Notes: generated by a model from the letters alone, not told the origin. Shown: positions 20,776 through 32,888, counted from the stretch's first letter. The stretch is 64,000 nucleotides of DNA from Ypsolopha sequella (GCA_934047225.1 OW204004.1:10110401-10174400); one strand, 5' to 3'. Program-made: numbers and translations.

Positions 20776-21399
20776 TATTTATTATATTCACATTAAATAC
20801 ATTTGTTTTTTCAGTGTGAGTATTTTTGACGAACACTGTGTACAATGCAATATACTCGTAGTAATAGTACTTAGTATTATATTATCTGTGGTAATCAAAG
20901 ATATCAAAAGTAAAGATAAGCCCTTACCGTACTATGACAGCACCAAAATGTGTTCACCTTTAAATGGGTGACGCTGACACGTTTGGAATCTATGCTCATC
21001 TGAACACAGTAATAGTTGGACGCCCTAATGAATTTTTACGAGAAAAGGGTCACAATATGTTATCGTGTGCATTTTTAAAGTGCACTAACATTTCAAGAAA
21101 TACGAATAAAGCCAAAAGTGTGACATTTCACATTCAAAAACAATGCAATAGATTTTAGGTGTCAGGGCTCTTCTGAACTTTTGAAATCTTTGGTGGTAAT
21201 AGTATTTTGTACAACTTTGACATGAAGAGAGACATTGGGACACAAGTGCTTGTTTACGAAAGGAATGGTGTCCCAATATCTAGTGCAGTTGTACACAATA
21301 ATTTATCTACGATCTTCAAAAATATCGCCATCGCGTGAAATTATTTATAAAATTTTTTTCAACTAACTACTTCACGAAAAATGAGAAAAAGGACAGCCT
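20776..21399. other. Non-coding stretch, nothing recognised
   Basis: Short ORFs without motifs and no repeats that I can define. Confidence 0.4.
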
Positions 21400-21526
21400 T
21401 CATGATATTGTCATGATACTCGTCATGATACACGTCATGATACGGTGGACCTGAGACCGTGGAATTAGTATAACACCTAACCTTACCTAGGCATATGTGT
21501 AGGACTAGGTAAAGTTAGGTGTTATA
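21400..21526. repeat. gtcatgatac tandem run and adjacent hairpin
   Basis: About four near-tandem copies of gtcatgatac (21400-21443) are followed by a hairpin with stems tataacacctaa and ttaggtgttata (21469-21526). Confidence 0.7.
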
Positions 21527-21754
21527 GTTAGGTTGATGAGCTATTTGGCTAGTTATAACTTACATAATAGAATACAGATTTCCATCTGCTACGATCCTGA
21601 CAGACCTCTCTCACCTCTTCCACATGCATCAATCATACGAGTTATTCTATTCGGGGTACTTTTGACATTTGACAATTGTTTGACATTTGATTTGACAAGA
21701 AGGGCTTCTTCAATATTTATATTATTTATTCTTATATTTTTATTTATTTTTATA

Positions 21755-21979
21755 AATTTTAATTTTAATAAACTAAGTAAGTCTGATTTTTGTTGTTGTT
21801 TTTTAATACTTTTTTTTTATTTTACATTAGATTTTACTTCTAATAAGGGCATACGTATAATGATTACGTATATCTTATTAGAAGTAAAATTTAATTTAAA
21901 ATATAAAAATAAGTGTTATACAGGGGAAAAACAACAAAAAAAGTCAGACTTACTTAAGTTTATTGAAATTAAAATTTAA
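21755..21979. mobile_element. AT-rich palindromic MITE
   Basis: Long arms: taataaactaagtaagtctg on the left and cagacttacttaagtttatt on the right, continuing inward to attagaagtaaaat on both sides of the centre near 21855. There is no coding content of its own. Confidence 0.65.
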
Positions 21980-22679
21980 AAAAAGAAATAAATAATGTGC
22001 CTAATTATATTAGATAAATAAACCTATTTCTTTATTATGTAAAAATAAGATTGCCAATACAGTCGCATATTAACTTATATAAATAATAAATAAAAATTAT
22101 TAATGTCAGAACTATTAGGTGCCATAAAGTTACACAGTAATATAAATTTCAATCACAAAAAGTCAATTACACAGTCATGTCCATAAAATAAGAATAAAAT
22201 ACTGGCTGCAAAAATAGTCACGAATTTCCATGCTATCAAAATAAGCAGTTTTGAGGTTGCGAAATATAATATGTAACCTACTTGCTACCCACAATCACTT
22301 ATATTTATCCCCATATTTTCTTTTTCATCCTTCGAGGTGATAGGTACCTACCTACTTTATAGAACTTTATTAAATCTATTGAATCCATATAGACTAGGAG
22401 CGTACAGACGGTAACCCTATGTATCGAGTAACAAGATGGGACTAATTTCTAGTTGTGTAAAAAAAAACTACATCGACATTTTGCTTTTGCTGACTGTACA
22501 AATTGCTCTAGGTTGCGCCCACTCAACCTTGTTTATTTTGATGTAGTTTTTGTTTCTACTGAACTACGAATTGGTCACATCTTGCTGAAAACGATGCTGA
22601 ATCGATTTTTTGAAACAAAAAATCGATCTCCGATAAAATCAGGCTGACTCACGTAAGTACCAACATAGGACGCGCAAAC

Positions 22680-23893
22680 CTTATTTTTAACCGACTTCAA
22701 AAAGGAGGCGGTTCTCAATTCGACTGTATGTTTTTTTTTGGCGTTGTTACTCCATAACTCCGTCATTTCTGAACCGATTTGAACAATTCTTTTTTTGTTT
22801 GAAAGAGTGTACTTCCAGGTAGGTCCCATTTTGGATTTGGTCATGATCTGATGAAGGTCTTCAGAGATAGGGAGTGGAACTCCTCAGAAAATGACAGCAT
22901 ACCTCTCGAAATTGAGGTAATCGCTTTGTACCTGGGTGCTGATTACAAGGTATTACTTGAAAATCATCATTCTTCCACCTGACCTTCGATCCTGGCTTCA
23001 TCACCATATTCACCATAGAACTCCTCAACGGATCAGAACACATAACTCGAGATTGCGGCAATCACTGCGTTAGGGTGCCAATTCAAGGTTATTACTTGGA
23101 GATTACCAGAATACCCATCTGACCTTCGATCCTGGCTTCATCACCATAGAACTCCTCAACGGATGACAGCACATAACTTTGGATTGCGGCAATCAGTTTG
23201 TGTTATGGTACTCATTGCAGGGCATTGCTTGAAAATTGCCAGTCTACCCACCTGACCTTCGATCTTGGCTTCATCACCGTAGAACTCTTTAACGAATGAC
23301 AGCACATAACTCGAGATTGATAGCAGGAAGCTACTCAAACATAGCTACTTATACTCACTTGAACTTCGTTTCATATTAAAACCACGTTTGCAAGAACTAC
23401 CCATATTTCACAATTTAACCCAGCAACACCAAAAAATGTGAAATAAAATAAACTTTTAACAAAAAAATAGCAACCGACTTCAATAGTAACAGCAGTCATT
23501 CACTAAAAAGTTAATAATAATTCTATAAAGACCGATGGTACCGAAGCAACACTTTTGCCGACTTCTTTCTTCCTGAAACATTATGTTATCTAGAAGTTGG
23601 CGTATTTCCTACGATATAGCAACATAAAAACCAATATAAGAACGCCGACTTTTAGATAACATAACGTTTCAGGAAGAAAGAAGTCGGCAAAAGTGTTGCT
23701 TCGGTACCATCAGTCTTTATAGAATTATTATTATGATGGATGGCAGAAAATATTGTCAGAGTGTTTGTGTTTTTGTGAGAAGGCCTGTTTCTGACTTTAC
23801 GTGTTACTCTTATTTATTTTAGTTGATTGTACCATTTTATGTTTGTGTTACTATCTTTAATTATTGTAATTGGTTTGTCCGTTTTAATTAAAG

Positions 23894-23932
<39 letters not shown>

Positions 23933-24006
23933 ATTATTAACTTTTTAGTGAATGACTGCTGTTATACTATTGAAGTCGGTTGCTATTTTTTTGTTAAAAG
24001 TTTATT
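22680..24006. mobile_element. 'accgacttcaaaaagg' element, copy A
   Basis: It begins ttatttttaaccgacttcaa and ends with tgaagtcggttgctattttt. It contains about 3.3 imperfect units of roughly 130 bp (gaactcctcaacggat..., 22876-23330) and a terminal fold-back part (23447-24006, minus the insertion at 23734). Copy B is at 34514-35640. This is a common lepidopteran interspersed repeat (from memory). No transposase is present. Confidence 0.75.
23734..23932 (+). mobile_element. Short retroposon with (TAAA)n tail
   Basis: It is absent from copy B at the matching place. It is flanked by attatta at 23727-23733 and 23933-23939 and ends in about ten TAAA units. Confidence 0.8.
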
Positions 24007-24232
24007 TGATTTCAGCACCATTTTGATACGCTCTACCAAACGTAGTACTTGTTACTACTTGTTACTTATAGACGTGATTTTTTTTTGCTGACTGTACATA
24101 ACGCTCCAGGTTGCGTTTAGCCAACCCTCTTTAATTTGATGTAGTTTTTTTTTCCACATCTCCGAATTGGTCACATATTGTTACTCGATACAGTTATAGG
24201 GTTACCCATCTTGCGCCCGTAGTCTAATGGGT

Positions 24233-25186
24233 CTGTAGAGTGGATATTGTTATTTTAGTGCCCGGAGGCATTTACTCATCTCGTTGATTTTTACTGTTTG
24301 GGTTCCGTAGAACTACATAAACCTAAAGTGGTATATCAAAGGATCAAGGCTCTTAACCAATTGGGAAATGTTTTTGAAATTCATACCCGAAGAAAAAAGC
24401 CTGTGGTTCTGTCTAAAATAAGGCGCTACGGAAAAAAAATATTGATACTTTAAGAGCTTGCATATCTACTTCAGTAAGGAATGTATTATTATGATAAAAT
24501 GGTATATTATTTTTGGAATCTTTTTCTGGGGATCCGCTAGAACAGAAACACGATTGGAGAAATTCGGCTTAATGAGCGTTTTCCTCGTTGATTTTCTTCG
24601 TTGTAAAAACGACCATAATCTAAGGTCATCTGAAAATCTTCATTTAGTATTTCCAGTTCATACTACTTGTTTTTATAGTAACTCGTTTACTGTAGACGTT
24701 ATAGGTAGGTCTATGGTATGCCCTTCCTCTCGCAATAAGACAAGCTTCATCTTTACAAGTTTTCAAAACTCTGGTTAAACAACATTATCTTTTACTTTGA
24801 TAAAATTGTTTCTTTATTATTCTTATTATTATAGTTTTCTTTTTACCTGTTCCATAACAAAAAAGATAACACAGCTAAGACTCACTATTATTTATGCGAG
24901 AAAAACTCGACGTTTCGGCCAACTTAAGAGTGACCTTCATTCTTTTTATATTTACAGTGATATATTTTTGTTTATATATTATTTATGTATAGTTATGTTT
25001 AAATATATACATACATACATATGTATGTATATATGTATAATTCAATCTATTTATTCTGTACACCACCTCTACACATTTTTTTCTTTCTTTTAAGAGTTCT
25101 TCTATCCAAAGGTTGTCTGGAAGAGATCGTTTTTTAGTGACAAGACCGCTAATTGTGCCCTACTTTTTCTTCTTAAATTTGTCTAT
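24233..25186. other. Non-coding; TATG/CATA microsatellite
   Basis: No gene. A taatgagcgttttcctcg word near 24572 resembles the MITE end at 832. A palindromic tatatacatacatacatatg microsatellite lies near 25004-25040. Confidence 0.45.
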
Positions 25187-25240
25187 TTACTTTGTTTTTG
25201 GTGTGCAATAAAGATTATTGTATTGTATATTATTTTTGGA
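25187..25240 (+). mobile_element. LINE 3' tail
   Basis: The words ggtgtgcaataaagattatt and gtattgtat are the typical end of a lepidopteran Jockey-like LINE 3' UTR (from memory). The 5' limit is unclear. Confidence 0.45.
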
Positions 25241-25421
25241 ATAAATTTCCAGGGATCTGTTGAATTGAACAGAAACGCGATAGGAGAAATTTGGCTCGAT
25301 AAAAATATTGATTAAAATGAGGTTTTTTCCAACACCAGTTCTCCTGGTTTGACAATTTCGAATGACATATGGACTGCAATTATATTTTATTAGATGAGTT
25401 TTAACAGTACCTAGGACCTGC

Positions 25422-25581
25422 GGGTCTACCGCGTAATTTTGATTTGTATCAACTTCAAGCAAATGCATGCGAAATTCAACGCGTGCAAAAGAGATGGCAT
25501 GTTAGGCGGGCGTCGTGGCACGCACGTCAAATTTCAATCTCAAGATGATGTTGATGAAAATGAGAATTACGCGGTAGACCC
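25422..25581. mobile_element. MITE, TIR gggtctaccgcgtaatt
   Basis: Inverted ends gggtctaccgcgtaattttg (25422) and gagaattacgcggtagaccc (25562-25581). The interior word cgcgtgcaaaagagatggca recurs with one change near 36982. Confidence 0.65.
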
Positions 25582-26302
25582 ACTGGTTAAACGAAGTTTT
25601 GATACTTTTCCTCGAATTCGTCCCTCTCGCACTGAGAGTTTTTTCGCTTTTGGAGTAACAGGGACACTAAAACATTTACATATCGCCTCTTGTCGGGTGT
25701 TGATAATAATTAGTTTATACGCACATTTAATATTCATCGTCACGCACGTCCCGGGTGTTTGTCAAACAAAATTAGCCCACGTTTTCGTTCGACAGCATTC
25801 GGGATACCAGGGTGGGCTGGCAACCCTAATTTGTAAGCTTGTGACGCGGTACAGTTCGGTGAGAAAGTGATTGAGCGTTTGTTTACAAAGGAGTAACTGT
25901 TGTTTGTAATCATGACACTTATCTATGGCACACATTAAGTTACTGTGCTATTTAGTTACTCATATTATATCTATATATAAAAATATATAAACGAACACAC
26001 TGACTGACTGACAGACTATTTTTATTTATTTATTACTTATTTTGGAAAACTAGCGACTATTTTAATAACAATACTAAAAAGCTCTAATTAACTCTAGCTA
26101 GTCATTTAAAGTTTCCGCAGAGAGACTTAGACTAGATAATACTTAATCAAACCATGACAAGTTATAAACAGATTAAAAGGAGGTTAATTACACAAGATAA
26201 CTATCATAACGCCTTAACTATGAACAACGTAATTTTTTTCAATTAAAATATCTTGTACAAATAGTTTCAAAATTTATTTATGACCAGTTTTTCTCCCTAA
26301 AA
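25582..26302. other. Non-coding stretch
   Basis: An open frame of 143 codons (25439-25870) starts inside the MITE and shows no family signature. I do not call it a gene. Confidence 0.4.
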
Positions 26303-26450
26303 CTGGGGTCTTATTGTCTAACTTCAACATCTATTGCTATTGCTTTTAAAGGTAACGTGATTGGCTAGAAATTACATGACACTGACACATCGTTTTTAGC
26401 CAATCACGCCTACTTTTGAAAGAGATAGCGATAGACAATAGGGCCCCTGG
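26303..26450. mobile_element. Palindromic MITE (ccaatcacg family)
   Basis: Left: ctggggtcttattgtctaac, with gtaacgtgattggctagaaa. Right: tagccaatcacgcctacttt, then gacaatagggcccctgg, inverted with mismatches. Relatives at 53331-53452 and (half) 5461-5538. Confidence 0.7.
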
Positions 26451-27077
26451 TCATACAAAGTGCTTTTAATTCAAGATGTGTTTCAAGTTTCACCAAGTGC
26501 CGAAAATGGCAAGTCTAAATTTTACTTAGTAAGCGGCGTGACATTTCTGACCTTATCTTATTATTAAAAATAGCACCAAACATTATTGACTGCCCCGAAC
26601 TAGCTAGAATAAGAGCTTATTCAAAGAATGGGTTAGTAAGAAGACGTCTCACCGAAGTAATACTGCTATGGAATAACTCCATAACATTAACATTTTGAGA
26701 TAAACAATTAAAAGCTTTACAGGTTCGCCAAATATAAGAATTTTGTTTAAAGTTAGTTCTTACTGTAGGCAAGAAGAAAGTTTCATAACAGTTCGTGGCA
26801 TTCAAGCTAAATAAACGCTGATTTGATTTGAATAATGCCTCGTGCTATTTTTAATAACAAAATAAAGTCAGAAATGTCACGCCGCTATACCGATCTATCA
26901 ATTTTAAGACCAAATGGTTGGACATAGGAACATGAGATTTGGACTGTAGGTTCCCTGTATGACGTAGACATCAGCTAAGAAGGGATTTCAGGAAATTCCC
27001 ACGGGATCGGAAGAAACGGGATCCACACGAGAAACGCTGTTGGCGTCCGCTAGTTTATTATATTTGGAGGAATCAAA
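26451..27077. other. Non-coding stretch
   Basis: The words aatgtcacgccgc (26869) and gcggcgtgacatttctgac (26533) are inverted copies, so part of this may be another eroded inverted-repeat element of about 350 bp. Confidence 0.4.
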
Positions 27078-27080
27078 TAA

Positions 27081-27476
27081 GACCCACTTGCAGCATAATC
27101 GAGAAAAACTCCTTAACCCTTGGGTTAACTAACCCAACATTTCATTAGTTCTATTGCACCATGATAATATCGAAGCGGGTTAGTTATCTCGAGCTAAGCG
27201 ATTGTTTGACATTTGACATTTATTTAGAATGTTACATTGTATAGTATCTATATAATGTCATTGGAAACAACACAATTTAAGTCAGACTGGTAACATTACT
27301 TCGCTAACCCGAGTTTAACTCAAGGTGAGAGTCATGTTAATTTCTGATGACTTTCTCTTAGTTTAACCCTAGTTTAACCCGAGATTTTGATTGATGCAAG
27401 AGACATTTTTCTTAACCCTCTATTTTTTGATTTAACCCGAGTTAAAGTCGAGTTAAGAACATGCTGCAAGTGGGCC
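27081..27476. mobile_element. PIF/Harbinger-type MITE, TIR GRCCCACTTGCAGCA
   Basis: Ends gacccacttgcagca and tgctgcaagtgggcc, with the 3-bp target duplication TAA at 27078-27080 and 27477-27479. A 3-bp TAA/TTA duplication is the PIF/Harbinger mark. The interior repeats taacccgagtttaac-like words. Confidence 0.8.
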
Positions 27477-27800
27477 TAAGTGTCACACTGAAGTAGGGCC
27501 AAGAGGAAAACTGAAGAATAAGAAAAAAACTGTTGAAGTAGCGAAAGAGATGTGTCTAGAACTTATCAGATAAATAAAATAAATAAAATAAAAATAAAAA
27601 GACATTTATTTAACACACCATTATGGATAAAATAGTACAATGTTCTTAAAACGTAAACTTGTATGGCACTGTTAAAAAAGACGGTGACTCAGCATATGTT
27701 CCTATACCAAAGGCATTAGGAACGCTGGAGTTTTATAGTATAGTTTTATAAAGATGGAGGTTTATAGTCTGTTTTTGGGAGACATGCGCGAGTATGATAT

Positions 27801-28229
27801 ATGATTTACATAAAAACGGCTCACCTCAATACGTGTTATGGTCGGGAAATCCGACCAGTTTCAGCAGATTTCGACAGGTTTCCACAACGCGGGCAAAGCC
27901 CAACCGCGGTGTGGAAATCTGTGCTAAAAACAGTTACCGGATCACTCACAGACTTTAGTGAGAGTAACGTAGATACTATAAGTTCCGCGTGTTTATCGTT
28001 GTTTGGTGACACTCCGGTAATTAATAACGCAAGCCCGGAAGTAATTGTGCGGACGCCCTACTGGTCCGACCACCAATACCATCTGCGTCGATGTCATCTC
28101 GATGTGAGGCGTAACGTCGTCGCGTAAACGTCTTCACTCGCCCAGATGAAGGCAGTCTAAATCTGCTGAAACTGGTCAGCTTTCCCGACCATAACACGTA
28201 TTGAGGTGAGCCGTTTTTATATAAATCAT
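27801..28229. mobile_element. MITE with ~70-bp inverted ends
   Basis: Left: atgatttacataaaaacggc, then tcacctcaatacgtgttatg. The right end is its near-perfect inverse. The body is GC-rich compared with its flanks. A fragment of the same family is at 33670-33740. Minus- and plus-strand ORFs across it are repeat by-products. Confidence 0.8.
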
Positions 28230-28977
28230 GAATTATCCCCAAGTCTCATTTAATTCTATAATTATGATTATGTTTGTGTATTCATACATTTACGATTGTT
28301 AACAGCATTTTAAATATCACTGGTGAACTTTTCTTTTCGGACTCAAAAATACATGCTTCTTTCAAATATTCTATGACTGTGACGTAATCAATTTCCTAGT
28401 ACAATTCTGCGCTTACATGTACTTTAATCAACCTAGTAACTTAAAAATGCAAAAATGCGGGAAAAAATCACAAAGAAGGCCAAAAAAGTAGCGGGTTGTG
28501 TCAGAAATAGAACCGTAAATTATTTAAAGGGATAATTTACTTTACTTAATTACAGAGGAAGTAATTAATGGCGGACATAGATATCAAAATAATTTGTCAG
28601 TGATGGCAGCGCATTCGTTTACGAGGTAATTTTTTTAAATAATCTGCTTAAATGAGCATTAACTTATCATGAATACTAATAAGAAATAAATAACGATGAA
28701 TAACGTAATAATCATAAACAGAAATCAAATTATCCTTCGTCAACAACGTTGCTCCAGAAGTGTCTACAAGTTCTGAACATACGTTCGTAAACAAAGAAGT
28801 ATCCACTTCAAAAGCTGCTTTGAGTATACAAACATTTTAGCCTAACAGTATTCTATAATCCGAAGCAAATTTCCTTGCTTGATTACTCATTTTAAATAGA
28901 TGGCATGCCTGTAAAAGACTGGTCTATGAAGGTGCATAATTTAGGGCTGTAGGAAATATTACTGTGCAAATTTTTAC
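28230..28977. other. Non-coding stretch, nothing recognised
   Basis: AT-rich; no coding signature or clear repeat. Confidence 0.4.
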
Positions 28978-29221
28978 GGTTCCGTACCCAAAGGGTAACC
29001 AACGGGACTCCGCTGTCCGTCTGTCTGTCCGTCTGTCACCAGACTGTATCTCATGAACCGTGATAGTTAGACAGTTGAAATTTTATATTATAACATTATA
29101 ACAACAAATACTAAAAAACAAAATAAAATAAATATTTAAGGGGGCTCCCATACAACAGACATGTTTTTTGCCGTTTTTATAGATAATGGTACGGAACCCT
29201 TCGTGCGCGAGTCGGTTTTTA
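28978..29221. repeat. 'ggttccgtaccc ... cgcgagtc' dispersed repeat
   Basis: It starts ggttccgtacccaaagggta, contains ccgtctgtctgtccgtctgt and ctcatgaaccgtgatagtta, and ends atggtacggaacccttcgtg followed by cgcgagtcggttttt. I recall this arrangement as a frequent lepidopteran repeat that in longer copies carries a 5S-like segment. That segment is not present here. Confidence 0.6.
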
Positions 29222-29453
29222 TATTCTGGGATGTTCTGAACAAAAAGTTAGCCAGTAAACCAGTTGGATTTTTTATTTTCGTTAATATTTGAATCGTAAT
29301 AAATAGTTTTGTTGTAATATCAACGATCAATAGAGCCTGGATTAAGTAATTGAGATCGAAATAAAAAATAAATTAGTTGTCCAAAAAGCATTGTGAAAAT
29401 ACGTAACTAATTTTAAATGTATATAGGCATAAAATAGAAACGATAAAATATTT

Positions 29454-29610
29454 AAGAGCAGTTTTGCACCCAGATTGTGAAAAACCCCGTTTTTCTAATT
29501 AATCGAAAGAGAACACTTAAATTCAAAATTCACTTCATAATTACTCAACAAAACCTTATTACCAATGTATTATATATGTTGCCATCGCAATGTTTGCAAT
29601 GGATTTAGTA
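29454..29610. mobile_element. Left part of the tttcgcagcc MITE family
   Basis: It runs from aagagcagttttgcacccag through attgtgaaaaacccc to ccttattaccaatgtattat, as in the element at 30036. The right end is lost in poly(A). Confidence 0.55.
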
Positions 29611-30035
29611 AATTTAAAAAAAAAAAAAATTTAAATTTCGCTCTCTTCCGTTGTATTTCGATTTCGATCTCCTTTTTCTTATTATTTTATTTTCTGAATG
29701 TATTTTTTATCAAAACCAGCAGGTATCAGCCATAAGTTGAATTGAATATCTGTGGTCTCAGCGTCATACGTTTTCATTATTCATAAATTATATTTTTATT
29801 TTTTATGGAAAGTCATTCATCGAAGAAGCCGAAATGTATCGAAATATTTTATTGATTGTATTTTATAACTACGAATTGTGAATGAAAAACCTAAATATAT
29901 CTAATGTTATGTTGATTCATCCCTACTGTCCCTATTTGACAACTAATAAACAAGTTGGCTTGTTAGATGAGATCTCGAAAACTTCCTCTTTTATATAAAG
30001 AGTATCCCAGATAAATAAAGGCATTTTTTTCTGTG

Positions 30036-30685
30036 AGGGGTTTCGCAGCCAGATTGTGAAAAACCCACCTTAATTCAAAATTCACTCAATAGTTATTCAA
30101 CAAAACCTTATTACCTATGTATTGTGTACGCTGCCACCGCAAAGATTCCATATTTTGAACAAAATAAAATTTGAAATTCCAATTTACAGAAACCAATGGA
30201 AACTTGGCGATGGCAACATACACAATACATAGGTACAAAGGTTTTAAATATTATTAGAATGCATTACAAGCTAGATTTGAAATTGAAAAAACAAGAATTT
30301 GAAAATATTCCCCGGGGCAGGATTCGAACCTGCCACCTCTTGTTATAAAGTCTTGATATGTTTTACTATAAATAATAATAATATTATAAATAATAATAAA
30401 ACATATCAAGACTTTATAACAAGAGGTCGCAAGTTCGAATCCTGGCCGGGGGATTTTTTTCAAATTCTTGTCTTTGGATTTGTTTCTGATTGATATTTTC
30501 TAGGTTGTAATGCACTCTTATAATATTTAGAGTATTCATAGCGATGGATTTCGCAAAATAAACATAATCTACAAAGGTTTTATTGAATAACTATTTAATA
30601 ACTAAATTAATTTTGAATTTATGTGTCCTGTTTCGATTAATTACAAAAAGGTGGGTTTTTCACAATCCGGCTGCGAAACTGCTCT
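30036..30685. mobile_element. MITE with tttcgcagccagattgtg ends, split by a tRNA-like palindrome
   Basis: Left end ggggtttcgcagccagattg; right end cacaatccggctgcgaaact, inverted. The tRNA-like palindrome (30247-30569) is inserted at tacaaaggtttta. Confidence 0.75.
30247..30569. mobile_element. Palindromic tRNA-like element, copy 3, 13-bp target duplication
   Basis: Two inverted halves meet near 30385. Each has a tRNA-like B box (gcaggattcgaacctgccac on the left; gcaagttcgaatcctggccg on the right) and a body ending at aatgcactcttataatattt. Only the right half has the gcgatggatttcgcaaaata tail and a taaacataatc end. The target duplication tacaaaggtttta is exact at 30234-30246 and 30570-30582, a length typical of LINE-driven retroposition rather than cut-and-paste transposition. 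Confidence 0.8.
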
Positions 30686-31650
30686 GGTCAGATTTAATTA
30701 TCTATTATTTACTATCTGGTCAGCTATTTTCTGGAAGCTAATTCATAACCGCCAATTTTGAATGTCACGTGATTATGAAACAGGACCCCGGGCTTAGTTT
30801 GATGCTGTTATTTTCTTAGTTTTTTCCACGCATACTTTTACTATTTAACATTTATTTAAACATTTACATGTTTGCAATTCTTATTACATAGTTTTACTAG
30901 AACAAATTAAATAATTATGAATGTTTGTATCGTAAAATAAGATTTATTAGTGTAGAAAGAACGCCATTTCAATTTGTGTGCTTCAGATGTAAAGAGGCCT
31001 ATGGCCCATAAATAAATCTTCCGCGAGCGTCGCCTAGCTAATAGAAAGTATAAAAATAACAAATATAAAGAAAGATAAATGGGAACCACCACGACACAAA
31101 AGACAAGCCCACAAACACAAAGAAAATTGTACCATAATATCTTATCGGGGAAAGTTCCGCCGACCCTCCAACCGCTCGCAACAGAGCGGAAAGCTGCCCC
31201 GCGCAGCCCTCCCAGATCGTACCTACTTATCGACGAAATGTTATCAAACTCGTTATATTGTAAAATATAATATTACATTGTGCGAATCCATATTTGACCC
31301 TAATGCAATACAATAAGAATGTTTACTTCGAATTAAATAAAGACTTTTACTCTTTACTATGACCAAACAGATGAACAGTGAGATAAGTACACAAATGCCG
31401 ACTTTATGTGGATTGACTATGTTCCCTATATTAGGTAAAATGTGCTGTAAAATTATTGGTCCCTAAACCGATTCAAAAAGACTACAAAATAATAAATTTA
31501 ACGTGGACGAAGCCGTTGGCAAAAGCTGGTAAATTATAACGGCAACAGTAGATAGTCAGATTTTGCCTTTACAAGTTTTCTTGTAATTAAAACTAGGTTT
31601 CCCGTCGAGTAGCGAGGAGTTCTCAGACTAATATCTAGACCACAAATCAC
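30686..31650. other. Non-coding stretch, nothing recognised
   Basis: AT-rich. An ORF at 31079-31270 (rich in Thr, Gln and Pro) shows no family match. Confidence 0.4.
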
Positions 31651-31653
31651 TTA

Positions 31654-32238
31654 GGCTGATTTCACCGTTTGATTTGAAAACCGAGTTCAATGCAACTAAG
31701 TTTTGCTTAAACCGTGTTCAAATGCGTTTTAGAGCCGATTTTTCAATTTACAGATAAATTAAAGCCGATTCTGAAGGCTTTAATTTTAGTTTTAGTGCTG
31801 TCAAAACTTAAATTTTGCCAAAGTAATTTAGCTTCTGTTCCTAAACTTTAAGAACAATTTCGCAATGAAGAAAATTTAGTTTTTACAGCACTAAAACTTA
31901 AATTAAAGCCTTCAGAATCGGCTTTATTGTATTCCTATAAATAAACTATTTTGTGGTTTCACTCTAACACCTATTGTTTTATAGTATTATTTTAAGTAAA
32001 CATTTTTTTTAAGAATTTGAATACATAGTGACCCCTAGGTAGTTCATAAATATTTGAAAAATGCAGTAGTTTGGTATGTAGGCTTAATAGGATAGCTAGG
32101 ATACGAATTCGCGGTAAAAAGTTACAAGCTAGCCTTAAACCGCGTTCAGTTCTTGTTGGTGAAATGCTCTAAACTCAGTTAAGCAAACTAAGTTGAGCTT
32201 GAACTGATCGAGTTTTGTTACAGTGGTGAAATCAGCCC
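31654..32238. mobile_element. PIF/Harbinger-like MITE, TIR ggctgatttcacc
   Basis: Left ggctgatttcaccg, right ggtgaaatcagccc; flanking TTA at 31651-31653 and 32239-32241. Its sub-terminal region has aagttttgcttaaac and gtttagagc-like inverted words. Another palindrome is nested inside. Confidence 0.7.
31763..31924. mobile_element. Nested palindrome, arms aaagccgattctgaaggctt
   Basis: About 40-bp arms: aaagccgattctgaaggctt...agttttagtgctgt, and the inverse acagcactaaaact...aagccttcagaatcggcttt. Confidence 0.75.
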
Positions 32239-32654
32239 TTAGTATCAAAAAATATTGAAACTGTATTTCAGAGGACAAAAATGAAAGATGACTAGGACAA
32301 CATCATCCATCCATTACACAAATAAACCTCAAATATTGTCAAGGCATGAGAACCGTTCACCAACTATCGATAACTGTCAAAAAGATTATTTATCATACTC
32401 AGATGGAATCAAGTAAAGCCCACAGAAATGCCTCTTAGTATTGATGTGACATGTTTGGATAAGCGCCCCTTTATTCCATTGGATGGTTTTGTAATTCTAC
32501 CGGTTCCTGAAAACGCAATTTTTTCATATTTTTTGGATCTTGTACATTTTCGGAGGGTCTTGTATTCTTACTTGTATATTCGTGTATTTGTGTATTTGTA
32601 TGTAGTATATTTTTATATTTAGGTTTAAAATAACTTTTAAATAATTTTATGCAC

Positions 32655-32888
32655 CAGTGGCGTGCATACAAGTTTTTTCCGGAAAAGCTATCAGAAAGTC
32701 ATGTTTGACAATTTAAAAAAATATAAATAATACGTTGAAAAAAAAATTTTATGAAAATGTTCACTCTAGGTTAAGCAGTGCCTACCCTAGCGTCATACAA
32801 ACTTTTTTTTTTCAAAGTATTATATACATTTTTCATAATTTTTTAATTGTCAAGCTTGACCTTCTGGATGAAAATATGCACGCCACTG
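32655..32888. mobile_element. hAT-type MITE, TIR CAGTGGCGTGCA, second copy
   Basis: Same family as 3100-3360. The 8-bp duplication ttatgcac is exact at 32647-32654 and 32889-32896. Confidence 0.85.

Larger units (their letters stand above)
22389..24232. mobile_element. Composite inverted-end element hosting the 1.1-kb repeat
   Basis: The outer ends are inverted: gtaaccctatgtatcgagta near 22411 against tactcgatacagttataggg near 24183. Just inside, about 100 bp is directly repeated: gctgactgtacaaattgctc at 22489 and gctgactgtacataacgctc at 24088, each followed by tgatgtagttttt and gaattggtcacat. Between the two repeats sits the element at 22680-24006. Confidence 0.5.

Noticed and set aside
25439..25870. 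143-codon plus-strand ORF as a possible host gene
   Set aside because: It starts inside a MITE, has no recognisable domain or codon bias, and ORFs this long occur by chance in a 64-kb window.
30300..30460. Functional tRNA genes in both halves of the palindrome
   Set aside because: The cloverleaf is incomplete and the unit is a dispersed repeat with a target duplication.
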